From contig NC_063158.1 of assembly GCF_020921035.1 (NCBI RefSeq), positions 15,482,001 through 15,546,000 on the forward strand: a DNA stretch of 64,000 nucleotides, written 5' to 3'. The position numbers and the translations under genes were made by a program. Shown one piece after another: positions 1-11,175 of this stretch; the stretch's first letter is position 1, and each line of letters opens with the position of its first letter. The notes beneath the pieces were generated by a model. It saw only the letters and a program-made list of their open reading frames with translations, made no database searches and was not told where the DNA came from. The stretch comes from Rhodamnia argentea (Eukaryota > Streptophyta > Magnoliopsida > Myrtales > Myrtaceae).

Positions 1-115
1 TACAAATGCAAAATGTTTACAACTCAATTGACACAAAAAAAAAGTTTATGACTAAATTGGTGCAATTAAAATAGATTGAGAACTTTTTCTAGTAATTCTT
101 CCAAACAAAAGTATG
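1..115. repeat. Dispersed repeat fragment cut by the window edge
   Basis: The stretch reads like 'actaaattggtgcaattaaa' followed by 'gagaactttttctagtaatt'. Closely similar wording recurs near 30.96-31.04, 48.24-48.39 and 50.83-50.96 kb. It is therefore one end of a dispersed non-coding family, probably the terminal part of a non-autonomous transposon. No coding potential is seen. Confidence 0.5.
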
Positions 116-629
116 CATTGATGATTGAGATAGATAGAAACCCTTAGAGAAGCACCCTGTAAGATAGAGAATCCATGTACACATGAGAGTAAGCTTTCAA
201 TTAACAGTGTTACCCATCACATTTTCAGAAAGTTGAAAAGTGTGCTTTAATTCGTTGTTTAGGAAGATTATTTAGATCGTAAGGTGCGTTTGTTTCGATA
301 AAAGAGCTTCTTTGCAAATTGGTTTCCCTAAGATTGTTTGCTGAAACATAGCAAGTCTTTTAGCACGTGCTCATTTATTCCAAACGAGGTCCAAATCCTT
401 GAAAACGTTTTTAAGTCACGATCTACACTTAGCTTACGTTTGTGCTTGAGCTTCTTATATGGTATGAAAATGATCCCCAGGGTTGTCACCTAAAGGACCA
501 ACCACAGCCGAGCCAACGGGCTTTCAAATGGGCCGACGTGAAGAGGCTTGCATTACTGATCGGGGAAGAGGCTCGTCGAAAAGCCCATCATACATGTTGG
601 ACATAACCACTACGAGTGTCGAAACCAGA

Positions 630-990
630 TGGAAAAAACCGAACTAAAAATTGAAATCGAAACCGAACCGAGTATGAATTTCGTGCATTTTCGGTTCGGT
701 TCGAATTTCAATTTGGATGTTGGAAAAATAACCATGCCTTTTCCAGTTCGATTTGATTAACCGAACCATAACCGAAACTCTCAATAAAAATTGAACCCCC
801 AATTTAAAAACTCATTTCTTTCTCGCCACTCTCAAAATCATCCCGAACCCTAATCTATCTCTTGTCCATTTTCGTAAGCCGAAAACCTAGATCGAACCGA
901 ATTTGATTGAATTCAACCGCTCACCTTATCTGTTCAGTTTGATTAAGGTCTCCTAAAAACTCGAACCGAACTGTTGACACCCCTAAAATC
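630..990. repeat. CGGTT-rich dispersed repeat with inverted internal motifs
   Basis: The segment contains many copies of 'ggttcggttcg' and its reverse complement 'cgaaccgaacc', interspersed with 'aaattgaa'. The motif occurs in both orientations, so the DNA could fold back. Such tracts are typical of old plant repeats. No gene is visible between position 115 and about 1300. Confidence 0.5.
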
Positions 991-1300
991 ATGATGATAG
1001 CATGCATGTGCGGGTTAAAGGTTCAAAATCTGAACCATGTTTTCGCTTCGGATCATATTCGGGTCAGTCACCAAAGTGGTCACGTTTTCTTAAAGTTATG
1101 AAAATTTATTTAGAGTAAAATAGAGACTAACAATTTACGGAGCAATGCATTACATATCCCAGGTTTTATAACATTACGGCTACTCATCGTAAACATGATA
1201 TAAAAGTCAGCAGAGATCTCCACCCGGCATAGATTGCTGCAGTAAGGAAATTGTGACAAGAACTGCATGAACGCTTTCGCCTGCTGCAGGGTCCTGAGAA

Positions 1301-3538
1301 TCAAGCTTCCTCCTGTCGGACCAACGCGACGACCTGATCCACAGCTTCGCCAGCGGCAGTGCGTACCTCCATAGCATCAGCGACTTCGTGTGGGCCGCGG
1401 AGAGAAAAGAACATAAGCATTAGAGCCAAGAATAACAATAGTAAAGTAGACCCAACTGCTGAAGATGACTAAGGATCTACCTTCAAGATTCTCAGTTCAG
1501 CACAGGGAGCACTTATAGCTGTTATCGCGGTTTCTATACTACTTTGCTTAAGGTCTTCCCGGCTTGTGAATGAGAACACTATTTCCTCTCTCCAATGCTT
1601 GCTGAAGTTGCCCCCGGGTGCCCCGCCCCCATTAGAGCTGAATTTGTGGTAAGAAAGCAGGAAATGGGGTGCATGGCATGAAAGGGGTAAGTTCCTCACC
1701 GCACATTCCTCGGGCCAGCCCTGTGCCCATCCCTACCGACGAGTTGACTGTAGAGAAAAGAATCAACAGCAGATAGCAGATGGTGCATAGCGGCTGAAGC
1801 CTCAATTACAGGAGGCAGGCCAGCATAAGACCCACATGCAGGTGAGTGCCCAAATAAGTCTGCCACAGGTATCAGCCCCTTGACCCCACTCATTGAGTGC
1901 ATCACTCACGCAGTGTGCTCATGCTCTGTATATTTCCACATAACACAACACCAAGTTCAACTTCGGCCCGATAGGCATCATCAATCAGTAATATAGTCTT
2001 CTGTATCTCATGATTAAACTCATTAATACTCCGCACCTTGGATGTATTTCCTTCCAGAAATTCAGGTCTCCGAAGGTATCAAAGAACTTTTCGAATACAT
2101 CAATTATGGATAAGATCGGTTTCATTAACCGATAACTCATCAAACTTGTTAATGAAGTTCTCTTCGTGAAGCCCTCTCGCTCGAGAGAGAATGAGATGTC
2201 CACATGAAGAACATATGCCAATGGCACCAAGAATTTGTGCATCCCTGTCAAAGGAAAAAGTGAAATATAAGGCCGATGCTAAATCTGATGAACTTCACAT
2301 GTAAGAAATGGCAAGATTTTGTGCATTGTCAATGCAATTCAAGAAAGATGGCAGTAAAAGTGATAACTGATTTCATAAAAAATGACAGACAAAGTCCTTG
2401 CCTCACAAGTATTTAAATCTATCACCTCATGTCCACATACATTATAGGCCCCTACATCCAGCATTTGCAAGATGAATGCAAGATTATCTTGGATGTGAAT
2501 AATGAGATTAATCTAAAACATTCAGAAGCTATACGTTAGAGCTATACCACTCAAAGCACAATCATTCAAACAAATGAAGACCTTTATTGTAATATTCCAT
2601 ATACAGGACATTTGCTGTGTCTGCATGGATGTCTATGGCACCACAATAATTATGTTTTTATGATAACTGAAAAGCATGAGTACAGGATCCGGCTACCTGG
2701 ATGCCCATGGAACACACTGCAGTCCCCCATGAACACCATGAGAACATTGTCCTTATCATACAGGTGTCTGAAAGTCACTTCCATCCTCTGAATATAAGCG
2801 CAATAATCCTGATCTACCATCTTCTTTAGCTCATAATCTCTGAAGAGGTTACCTCAACTGTCATCTGGTAATGGACAATATACAGCTTTTCACTAATGCA
2901 GGTATTTAAATTACCCGGACACAAAAGCTACCATACGATAGAATGAGGAATAAACCACATTTGCCCTGACTATGGTCGCATTGGAGAGATTGAGCATTGC
3001 GTGCTGCTAAGACCCTTGTTGAATGAAGTGAAGAAAAAATGATTATCATTGTCTAATGAAACAGCCACATCACCTTATGTCCTACTTGTTAGTTACATGG
3101 TCCTAAATCATAAAACCCTATACTCACCAAACCCTAATCATTGTGATCCTCCTATTTATGCCTGCAAATTTCGCTCTTTTCACGTTCAAACATTAATCTT
3201 GAAAAGCAAACTATGGTCTAAATCCTTAATATTGTCTACCGAAAAATCCTCCTACTTTCCCTATCCCCTTTGTTCATCGTCCTTGGACCAGTCGGTATCA
3301 ACAAAAGAGAAAAACTTTCATGGCTTCTTCAGAAAAAACAACTGATGATTTGTTCATCATAAAGGATAAGTGTAGAATCTGAAAAAAGAACTGTTCTCAT
3401 AGGTAGTCAATAACAACAACTATTTGATGAGAACAGCAACAGGGACCTGAATTAACCTTGTCCATCGTAAGTCAGGTGAATTGCTTCCACTTTGGAAAAT
3501 ATGCGGATCACAGAAGGCACCTTCACAAGCTTGGATAC
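1301..3538 (-). CDS. 3' part of an unrecognised multi-exon gene
   Basis: Several minus-strand exons can be supported, but I do not recognise the protein. Best exons are 3457-3538 (ending TYDGQ), 2697-2837 (containing DYELKKMVDQDYC and VLMVFMGDCSVFHGHP) and a 45-nt exon at 2407-2451. All three have AG/GT borders and join in phase. A fourth exon begins at 2244. Further down, an exon around 1717-1905 (LLSAVDSFLYSQLVGRDG) splices with an AATGTGCG donor to about 1490-1640 (GGNFSKHWREEIVFSFTSRE). A possible C-terminus ends in RQEEA and stop at 1301-1303, but a second open frame there leaves the true end unsettled. The 5' exons, presumably between 3539 and 4500, were not resolved. The joints between 1.9 and 2.25 kb are also uncertain. 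The gene is certain only as a spliced minus-strand unit; no function is proposed. Confidence 0.45.
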
Positions 3539-3544
3539 CTGAAA

Positions 3545-4585
3545 ACTGTAAGTAAGCACAATTAACTTAAAAAAATTAACCAAAATCAGATTGCGAAAGT
3601 ACATTTAAATTTTTTCTCTGAAGGTTAAGCTTCAACAATATTTGCATTTAAGAAACTTGCTTCCAATGAAAAGAACAATATGAACTCAAATCTCTCGACC
3701 ACACTACGAATGATGCAGCAACAGGAAGGTTAATATAAACAAGCAAACGATCCTTGACCGAAATTAATAGAGTTTTTAACAAATCAAAGTTCCGAAACCA
3801 AATTCTATATCTTTTCAACACGTTTTTCCTTGAATGCTGCCCTCGTAGGCTCTATAGAAAGAGAGAGGAAGTTGCAGAACATCTTTTCTCTTGTTCAATC
3901 CCATTCACAACTCTCACTTCACCCTTTCTCTTGTTCAACCACATTAATGACTGTTATCTCAGTTCTCGTCTTCTTCAGGTTTTGGTAGTCCTCACTATAC
4001 AGGTCTGAGATGATAGAGCATCTTGACCCAGCAAGGCCTCTCTAATCATAGAAAGAGATAATAGTTAGTCAAGCACAAGCCAGAAAGAAGACAATCAGCA
4101 AAGACACCGTTAAAAATTTTGCAAATATTCAAAATCAGTATAGGCCACATGCAAATTTTATCAATGACAATGAAGACAAGATACATATGATAAATAGGCA
4201 ACAAAAGGGACACAAAAATAGAAAAGACTATCCATTATGTTCAAAGAAAAAAAGAAGACTAGCAAATCAAAAAGAGAACTTTGAGAAGCATATGGCAATC
4301 CTGGAAGGCACCCAACCACACTACTGGAGCTGAAGATATGTCAACATCATAAGATCATGGAAAACAAATGCAGACAAAAGGTTCACAAAGACAAGCAAGC
4401 AAGCTGGGGGGGGGGTGAGGGAACGTAAAAGAGCAATGGCGACAGAGACAAACCTGTTGAGCAAATATTCATTGATCCTATGAAGCTGTATCTGCTATCA
4501 ATGCCTAGGAACGAGCCATCACGAATCAGAGAGAGCAAGCAATACTCAAGCTAATAATGTTGGAGCAAATTAGTTTTCTTCTGCA
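3545..4585. other. Stretch between the unknown gene and the PPR gene
   Basis: This kilobase probably holds the 3' UTR of the PPR gene and some unresolved 5' exons of the gene to its left. One candidate exon lies near 4000-4060 on the minus strand (reads EALLGQDALSSQTCIV), but no matching splice partner was found. A G-run sits near 4406. Nothing else is supported. Confidence 0.3.
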
Positions 4586-7500
4586 TTAGCAAACAAATCC
4601 TTTCAGAAGCAGGTTCGCCTTTTCTACCTCCCCACTTGAACATAGTGAAGCAACCAGGGAATAGAAAGAGTCAAAGTCATTAATCTTAGGTTTCGTTGCA
4701 CTCGTAGCATCCTCCATGTTCTTCTCTTCCAATGGCCAAATTTCCAGGTCATTATTACTAAGGGCTGTCGTAGACCCAGCAACATCTGTTTTAAATCCCT
4801 CTCCCTCATATCGCATGTTTGATTTTGCCCACTCATTAAAATCAGCATGGAACTTCTGAGTAGGATGATACATGTTGCCAATTTCATCGAGGAGAGTAAT
4901 GGCTGCTTTTATATTCCCTTGCTCACATAAAAGTACAAGAAAATTGTTTGATTCCGTTTCAAACTCAGAATCAACTTTGTTTATAAGCTCCACTATAGGC
5001 TCAGACTGAAGCATTTCTCTCAACACACTCCTTGCCTCTTCCATCCTTCCCTTGGCACTTAGACCTCTTAGCAGATACTGAAAACCCAACAGATCAGGTA
5101 ACATAGCTTTATTCTTGAACTCAGAAAAAAGGGTGAGAGCCCCTTCCATATCCCCACTTCGGCAAAAGCCATTAATCACAGCACTTACAGTGAATGCATC
5201 CACCCTAAGGCCTTTCATCTCCATTTCATGGAGAAGCTTCAATGCATTGTCCAACATACCAATCTTAGAATAGCTATCAATTAATGAGTTGTAAACATGA
5301 GTACCAGGTTCGAGCCCCTTAAGGATCATTTTCTGGAAAAGTAGTTGAGCATCAATCAGAAATTGCTCTCTGCATAGAGCATCAATTAGTGTACAATATG
5401 TGATCTCAGATGGAACCAGACCAACTCTCTCTAGAGAATCACAGATCCGAAATGCTTCCATTAATCGACCCTGGCAGCACAACCCATTAATGACTGAATT
5501 GTAAGAGACCACGTTGAGGGCTATCCCCTTCTTCCTAATGAAAGAACAAAGATCAAGTGCCTGGTTAAGATATCCTCGCTTGCAGAGACAATTGACTATG
5601 ATCGAATAATCAACCACATCCACAGGAATATGATCTGTCGCATTCATGAGTAGCTTATATGCATCTAAAATTCTGTCATCCTGTATGAGTATCTTAAATA
5701 CAGATGTAGGTAAAGTGACAATTGACTTTCCCTCCTTCATCTTGTTGACAAATAGAAGGGCCCGGTCAACATCCTTCAAGCTTAGATAACGTGCTATTGT
5801 TTTTCCAACTTTAGGGTCACCACTTCCATATTCTTTAACAAATTTACACAGAAAAGGCTCAGTCACGTGTTTCTTCCCATCTATAAGTCCTTTGAGCATT
5901 AAAAAGTAAGACTTGCTTGTAATGAGTGAGCCATTCCTCCTCATCAACATGTAAATCTCTAACGCAGAGTCTGAAAAACCTTTTTTGCACAAGAAGCAGA
6001 TAGCCTCATTACATACCTTATCGTATATTTCTGAGGGCAGTTTCCCAATTCTGATAACTAAAGTCAAGACTCCATCTGCATTTTGGTCTCTAAAAGCTTC
6101 CTTAATCAATAAATTCCAAATGTGTGTTTCTGCTGGCAAATCCTTTTCAACAAGTTCAAGAAACACGTCAATGGCCATATCAATCATGGCTTTCCTGCAG
6201 AGGCCCTTGAGGATACAGTTGTAACATGCAACAGAGGAGATTGACGTCTCCCTGAACTCATCAAATATCTCTAGTGCCTCATCTATTCTTCCTAGTTTAC
6301 AGAATCCATCGATTAGCGTGCAGTACGTAATGGAATCAGCAGTTAAATTCATATTCGCCATTCTCTTATAGAGTGCAGTAGCATCTTCAAATGCCCCCAC
6401 CATGAATGACGCCTTAATAAGTATGTTACACATGACAATGTCCATAGAAAATCCAGTTTCTTCGAACCTCTGCCTTATTTCTAGTACTCCCTGGACATTC
6501 TCTTCTCCAATGTACCCATGCAACAAGGTACTATATGTGACAACATCTCCCACAACTCCCTTGGAGAACTCATCTGCCTCGCATGTTCTCTCAAATTTGC
6601 ATAGTCCGTTCACGACAGTATTGTACGTGACGACACTCGGACTAATCCTCTTCTGATCCATGTCACTCAGCAAATCAAGAACAAGATCAAAATCACCTTC
6701 CCTACAAGCACCATCTATCAACGTTGCATACAGAAGTTCATCCGCAACCATCCCTATATCTTCAATCATCTTAAAGATGTTATATGCTTCTTCCAGTTTT
6801 CCTTTCCTGCAAAGTCCCAATATCAAAACGGTGTAAGTAACCAGGTTGGGTTTCAATCCTTCGTTTCTCATCTTCGACAAAAATCCAACCGCCTTTCCTG
6901 TATTCTCTTCTCGAGAAAATCCCTCCATAAGGACGGTATAGCTAACGACATCTGCACCAATTCCTCTCTCTAGCATTTCACTATTTTTCCTAAAAGCCTC
7001 CATGACAAAACCTTCCTTGAGATATCCCCAGACCCAACAAGTAAAAAACACGACATCAAAAGCCAAACCCTCCTCCTCCATGGCGCGAAATAAATTGCCC
7101 ACCTCGTCGACCCTACCCAATTTACAAAGAGCATGGACAAGGGCAGTGTAAGTGACTAGATTGGGACGTAAAGCCCCCGAAATCTTGGCCTTCTCAAAGA
7201 ACTCAACACCAAGTTCCGGTTTTCCGATTCTGCAAAACCCAGCAATGACAGAACTACAAACGAAATTACCAAAAGGGTATTCCATCTTCTCGTCCGCTAT
7301 CAACTCCATGACCTCAATCGCTCGTCCCATCATACCGCGAGAGCTAAACCCCTGAATTAAAGAACAAACAGTGTAGGAAGAAGGCAATACACGATACCCA
7401 CTCAAGCAGTCACGAAAAACTGACAATGCTCTTTCCGGGTCGTTGCGATGGACACAATGACCTTGAATTATAGAGTCCCAGATGCGGGTCTTGGCAAAAT

Positions 7501-7813
7501 TCGAAGTCTTGGCCGTCTGAGACCTCATGAATTGCTCTGCTTCTTCGAATTTGTGGAGTTCGAGAAGAGCCCGCGTGAAGATGGAGTGCGTGCGTGAGTT
7601 GGGATGGACATTGTTGTGCTCCAGCTGAGACAAGAGGTGAATGATGGAGCCGAATCGGCGGGATTCAGAGAGGAAGAGGAGGTGGAGGTTGAAGTGTTTG
7701 ATGGTGGGAGTGAACCCTCTCTTGAGAAGAGTTTGGATGGGCGAGGCATTGCGGGTTCTGTTGTCGGAGTGAAAGGAAGAAGAGAATGAACGTGAAAGCT
7801 TGGTCGGGGACAT
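4586..7813 (-). CDS. Mitochondrial pentatricopeptide repeat protein, At5g57250-like
   Basis: A single uninterrupted frame encodes 1075 residues from the ATG at 7811-7813. The frame stays open about 30 codons upstream, but only to a TTG. The start [19 protein letters not shown] is rich in Ser and Arg and lacks acidic residues for the first 16 positions, as expected of a mitochondrial presequence. From about residue 80 onward, 35-residue P-type PPR units follow one another, with signatures such as [37 protein letters not shown] and [23 protein letters not shown] proteins bind organellar RNA through pairs of residues in each repeat and guide its processing, editing or translation. Residue-level resemblance along the length (for example [20 protein letters not shown] and [17 protein letters not shown]) matches Arabidopsis At5g57250. 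There are no introns, as is common for PPR genes. The C-terminal tail after about residue 960 is less regular. The RNA target is unknown. Confidence 0.93.
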   Translation of the reverse strand: MSPTKLSRSFSSSFHSDNRTRNASPIQTLLKRGFTPTIKHFNLHLLFLSESRRFGSIIHLLSQLEHNNVHPNSRTHSIFTRALLELHKFEEAEQFMRSQTAKTSNFAKTRIWDSIIQGHCVHRNDPERALSVFRDCLSGYRVLPSSYTVCSLIQGFSSRGMMGRAIEVMELIADEKMEYPFGNFVCSSVIAGFCRIGKPELGVEFFEKAKISGALRPNLVTYTALVHALCKLGRVDEVGNLFRAMEEEGLAFDVVFFTCWVWGYLKEGFVMEAFRKNSEMLERGIGADVVSYTVLMEGFSREENTGKAVGFLSKMRNEGLKPNLVTYTVLILGLCRKGKLEEAYNIFKMIEDIGMVADELLYATLIDGACREGDFDLVLDLLSDMDQKRISPSVVTYNTVVNGLCKFERTCEADEFSKGVVGDVVTYSTLLHGYIGEENVQGVLEIRQRFEETGFSMDIVMCNILIKASFMVGAFEDATALYKRMANMNLTADSITYCTLIDGFCKLGRIDEALEIFDEFRETSISSVACYNCILKGLCRKAMIDMAIDVFLELVEKDLPAETHIWNLLIKEAFRDQNADGVLTLVIRIGKLPSEIYDKVCNEAICFLCKKGFSDSALEIYMLMRRNGSLITSKSYFLMLKGLIDGKKHVTEPFLCKFVKEYGSGDPKVGKTIARYLSLKDVDRALLFVNKMKEGKSIVTLPTSVFKILIQDDRILDAYKLLMNATDHIPVDVVDYSIIVNCLCKRGYLNQALDLCSFIRKKGIALNVVSYNSVINGLCCQGRLMEAFRICDSLERVGLVPSEITYCTLIDALCREQFLIDAQLLFQKMILKGLEPGTHVYNSLIDSYSKIGMLDNALKLLHEMEMKGLRVDAFTVSAVINGFCRSGDMEGALTLFSEFKNKAMLPDLLGFQYLLRGLSAKGRMEEARSVLREMLQSEPIVELINKVDSEFETESNNFLVLLCEQGNIKAAITLLDEIGNMYHPTQKFHADFNEWAKSNMRYEGEGFKTDVAGSTTALSNNDLEIWPLEEKNMEDATSATKPKINDFDSFYSLVASLCSSGEVEKANLLLKGFVC

Positions 7814-7974
7814 GGAGAAGATCCAGGGAATGGTGATATTGCGGAGCTGCTTGCAGACACCATCAAGCTGATGGATTGGTTTGGCCGAGGGAACACAAGA
7901 CAAGATCCCCTCGGTACGAGATTTAAGCTGGCAAAATAATACAAATGTTGTTTCAACTTTGGCTCAACGTATCA

Positions 7975-8357
7975 CGTGCTTTATGAATTTTTTAATTTAT
8001 TCAATATAATTCTTAAAATTTTAATTTAATATGTAATATAATTTTTAAATTTTTTATTTTTTTTAATTTGATCTCTAAACTTTTAATATATATTTAATTT
8101 AATATTTGAATTATATAAAAATATTTAATATTATCTCTGATCTAAAATAAATGAAATGACTATTTTGAATATTTGCATCGAGTTTACGATGTACATCAAA
8201 TATGTATCAAAATTCGATAGATCAAATTGAATAAATTAAAAGTTTAGAGATTATATTAAATATTATACTAAAACTTAAACATCATATTAAATAAATTAAA
8301 ATTTAAAAAATTACATTAAACATAAAGTTAAAGTTCAAAAACTATCTATATCGTTAT
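7975..8357. repeat. AT-rich inverted-repeat element upstream of the PPR gene
   Basis: The left arm (about 7980-8110, with 'taatttgatctctaaacttt') reappears inverted in the right arm (about 8230-8355, with 'aaaagtttagagattatatt'). Each arm holds several degenerate units of 'aaattttaatttaatatg' type. This is the layout of a fold-back or MITE-like element with sub-repeats. It begins about 160 bp upstream of the PPR start codon, so it may lie in the promoter. Confidence 0.5.
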
Positions 8358-8847
8358 TTTAATTTAAGAATTGGAATAGTCGCACGAGGAATACTCAATA
8401 CTCCTTGATAGGAAATTGCATGGTCCAGTAGGCTATTTTTTACTGGACTAGCCGCGGAACAATATGGCCTTTGAATCTAAAGTCAAAAAACTATCGTCCG
8501 TTGGATCAATTTTGAAACAACTGGTTAAATTGGTAACGCATCGATATTTAAGTACTGTAAATTTTATAATTAATTAAGAACTATCTCGACAGTTAAGAAT
8601 AATTACTTAAGATAGGTTCCATTAATTTACTAACTTAAAAAGAACATTGTCATTGCTGGTAAATTTCTGAGAGTGGACAAGATCAAATCTACGGTAAGAA
8701 TATATTGCTTACTGTTTCTTAAGTAAAGTTACTATTGTTAGAACCTAAGTAGTATCGGCATCGACACGTCATTTCTCAAAAAATAGAGAATTTCGACACA
8801 TTGGAACACATTATATATTAATGTTTATTCGTATATATACATGATAA

Positions 8848-8915
<68 letters not shown>

Positions 8916-10048
8916 ACGATGAGCTTCTGCTACTTCTTTTTCTTTAGTTAGGGATTCATGATTAGTCGTTTTTTTTTTTTTTTTTTTTTGCTGGCTGAGT
9001 ATATTCATTTTGAGATAGTTGGGTATATAATTGAAGTGTATATATTTTTTTTTATAGATTTACATTTTGGTGCCTAATTTATTTTTATTTTTATTTTTTT
9101 GTCTAGACCCTTAATTTATTGAAAATGTTTAAAACCGACATGTGCGTGTCGAAAATGGCATGTTAGGATGCTGCACTTGCTTGTCGCCGACATGTTCGGA
9201 GTGTTGACCAAATATCAAATGTATGACACATGTTGATCATGTGTCAATCGTGTGTCGGAAAGTGTTGGTGCTTCCTAGGTTGGGATCATATATGAACTTG
9301 AGGTAATTAATTTTTTGTAAAGGTAGAGTATTAATTATCATCCATATGGACTTGAAGGCTGTTTGCAATTATTGAGGTCTAACCACTAACTATAGGTTTT
9401 GATGGTTTGACATAATTTGAGATTAGTTACTATGGTATGAGTTACTCCGTAGCTAAATAACTGCTCGAAGGGGAAAGTACTGGCTGCAGGTTTAGTCAAA
9501 ATTACGACTTCGGACAAATTACAATAGTCAAAAACATTTTATATAAGATATAACCTATTGAGGAAATAAATTATCGCCATATATTACTGAATAATAGCAT
9601 TATCGAGTTGCGTAGTATGAAAACAATTTTACAACTAGTGATGCAAGTTATTGACCTCAATTAACTAATGAGCATTGGGTTAAAGTTACAGCATTGACAA
9701 ATAATTACTAGTGACAACATCAGAAGTTCTAGCCAGAGAGATGACTTCTTTCCGATGCCGAAGCTATGATTTTAGCTTCTTTGGATATTGAAAAGACTTT
9801 AAAACTCCCTATCTAAACAAATTTTTGCAATTCATCTTAAGAAGATTGACATGGATTTTGATGGAACTTTTTTAAGAAAGAAATGTTTAGGCTTGAAACT
9901 AACAATGTGAGTGCCTTCTATGGAATAGTGATTACTATAATTTTCTTTTAGAGTGCAAGAGGGAGGGCGATTCTTTCATGATTGATTTTTTTTTCCTTGA
10001 TGTCTATATAGTATTGTTCAACGATATTGAGCTTTCATCATAAAATAC
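8358..10048. other. Intergenic DNA without recognisable genes
   Basis: This stretch holds no credible coding region. It contains a (TA)n microsatellite, a T17 run near 8970-8990, and a dispersed-repeat-like block at about 9040-9330 with 'gacatgt' and 'gtgtcg' motifs. Confidence 0.6.
8861..8913. repeat. (TA)n microsatellite
   Basis: About 26 perfect TA dinucleotides follow an imperfect 'aaatataaatataaa' lead-in. The tract is likely to vary in length between individuals. Confidence 0.95.
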
Positions 10049-10768
10049 AAAGATATGTGCAGTGGAAATCTTAAAACTTGTCACAAAAGTATAATTAAAT
10101 CCTAAAACTTGTAAAACGTATAATTAGGTCTTAAAACTTGTCAAATTGGTACAATCAAGTCCTTCTATTAATTCTGTCCAACTTGATCGATGGAAAATAC
10201 CGACGTAATTTTTTTATTATTATATATCCAAAGTCCAATACTGAAATAATTTCAAAAAAGAGAGAGGAAGAGGAGGAGGAGGAGAAGAAGAAGTTGGAAA
10301 TCAGGTAGCAAGGCTACAAGCCTTCGCTGCCGCCGTCCCACCATCATTAGGAAGGGCCGCAAATGGTGGGGGAATGTCGGCGAGGTCGCAAGGCCCCGGC
10401 CTGCCTAAGCCTCACTAGGGGTTGGCGATTCTTGCCGCCTGGATTCCAACTCTCCCTTTTTTTTTTAATAGTTTAGCTTATTTTTATTTAATTTAAATTA
10501 AACTTGTATTAAAAAAATTATATTTGGACTCAAATTACGTCCTTTTGGCCTTTATGTTTTACTTTTAGCCATATCATTGCATGTAGAAGAGAGTGAATAT
10601 TTAAAAAAAATCACGTCAATGTTTCGTCATCCAATTTGGACGAAATTAACGGAAAAACTTAATTGCATCAATTCAACAAGTTTTAAGACTTAACTGTACC
10701 TTTTGCAAATTAGAGGATTTAATTGCACTTTCGTGATAAGTTGTAAAACTTCCATGCACATGTCCCTA
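10049..10768. mobile_element. Non-autonomous inverted-repeat transposon carrying a GC-rich insert
   Basis: The first ~140 bp (from 'agatatgtgcagtggaaatc') and the reverse complement of the last ~140 bp (from 'gggacatgtgcatggaagtt') align through repeated 'aaaacttgt..caattaagtc' units. The terminal inverted repeats are therefore long and internally reiterated. Between them, about 10255-10460, lies a purine-rich then GC-rich stretch unlike the AT-rich surroundings, as in Mutator-like elements that have picked up host sequence. No transposase is present. A clean target-site duplication was not found. Confidence 0.6.
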
Positions 10769-11175
10769 AAATTTAAATAGAGTCAAAATCTGATTTGAGT
10801 GAAAATATTATACATGTCACCCTCCCTTGGGCACCAAGACATGATGGTCCTTGATTTAATTTTTGATTGAGAAAGCATTTTCTTTAGATTTTTAGTTTAC
10901 TTTTACGGTATGCCAATTACCCTTGAATTAAAAAAGAAAAAGAAAAAGCGGCCTATTGAACAGCAAAATATGTTGTACACACCTTCCATCAATACCTTGA
11001 AAATCAATGTGACAACAGACAGAGCAGAATGCGCAGAGATCACACTAATTCAATCGCTTAAAGTATAACATACATGCAAGAACAGATGAGCATCTCACAA
11101 CATTCTGAGCGCCGTAAGGGTGACCCCAAGAACCATCTACCCCACCTCCGATAACGAAATCCATGAAGCAATTAC

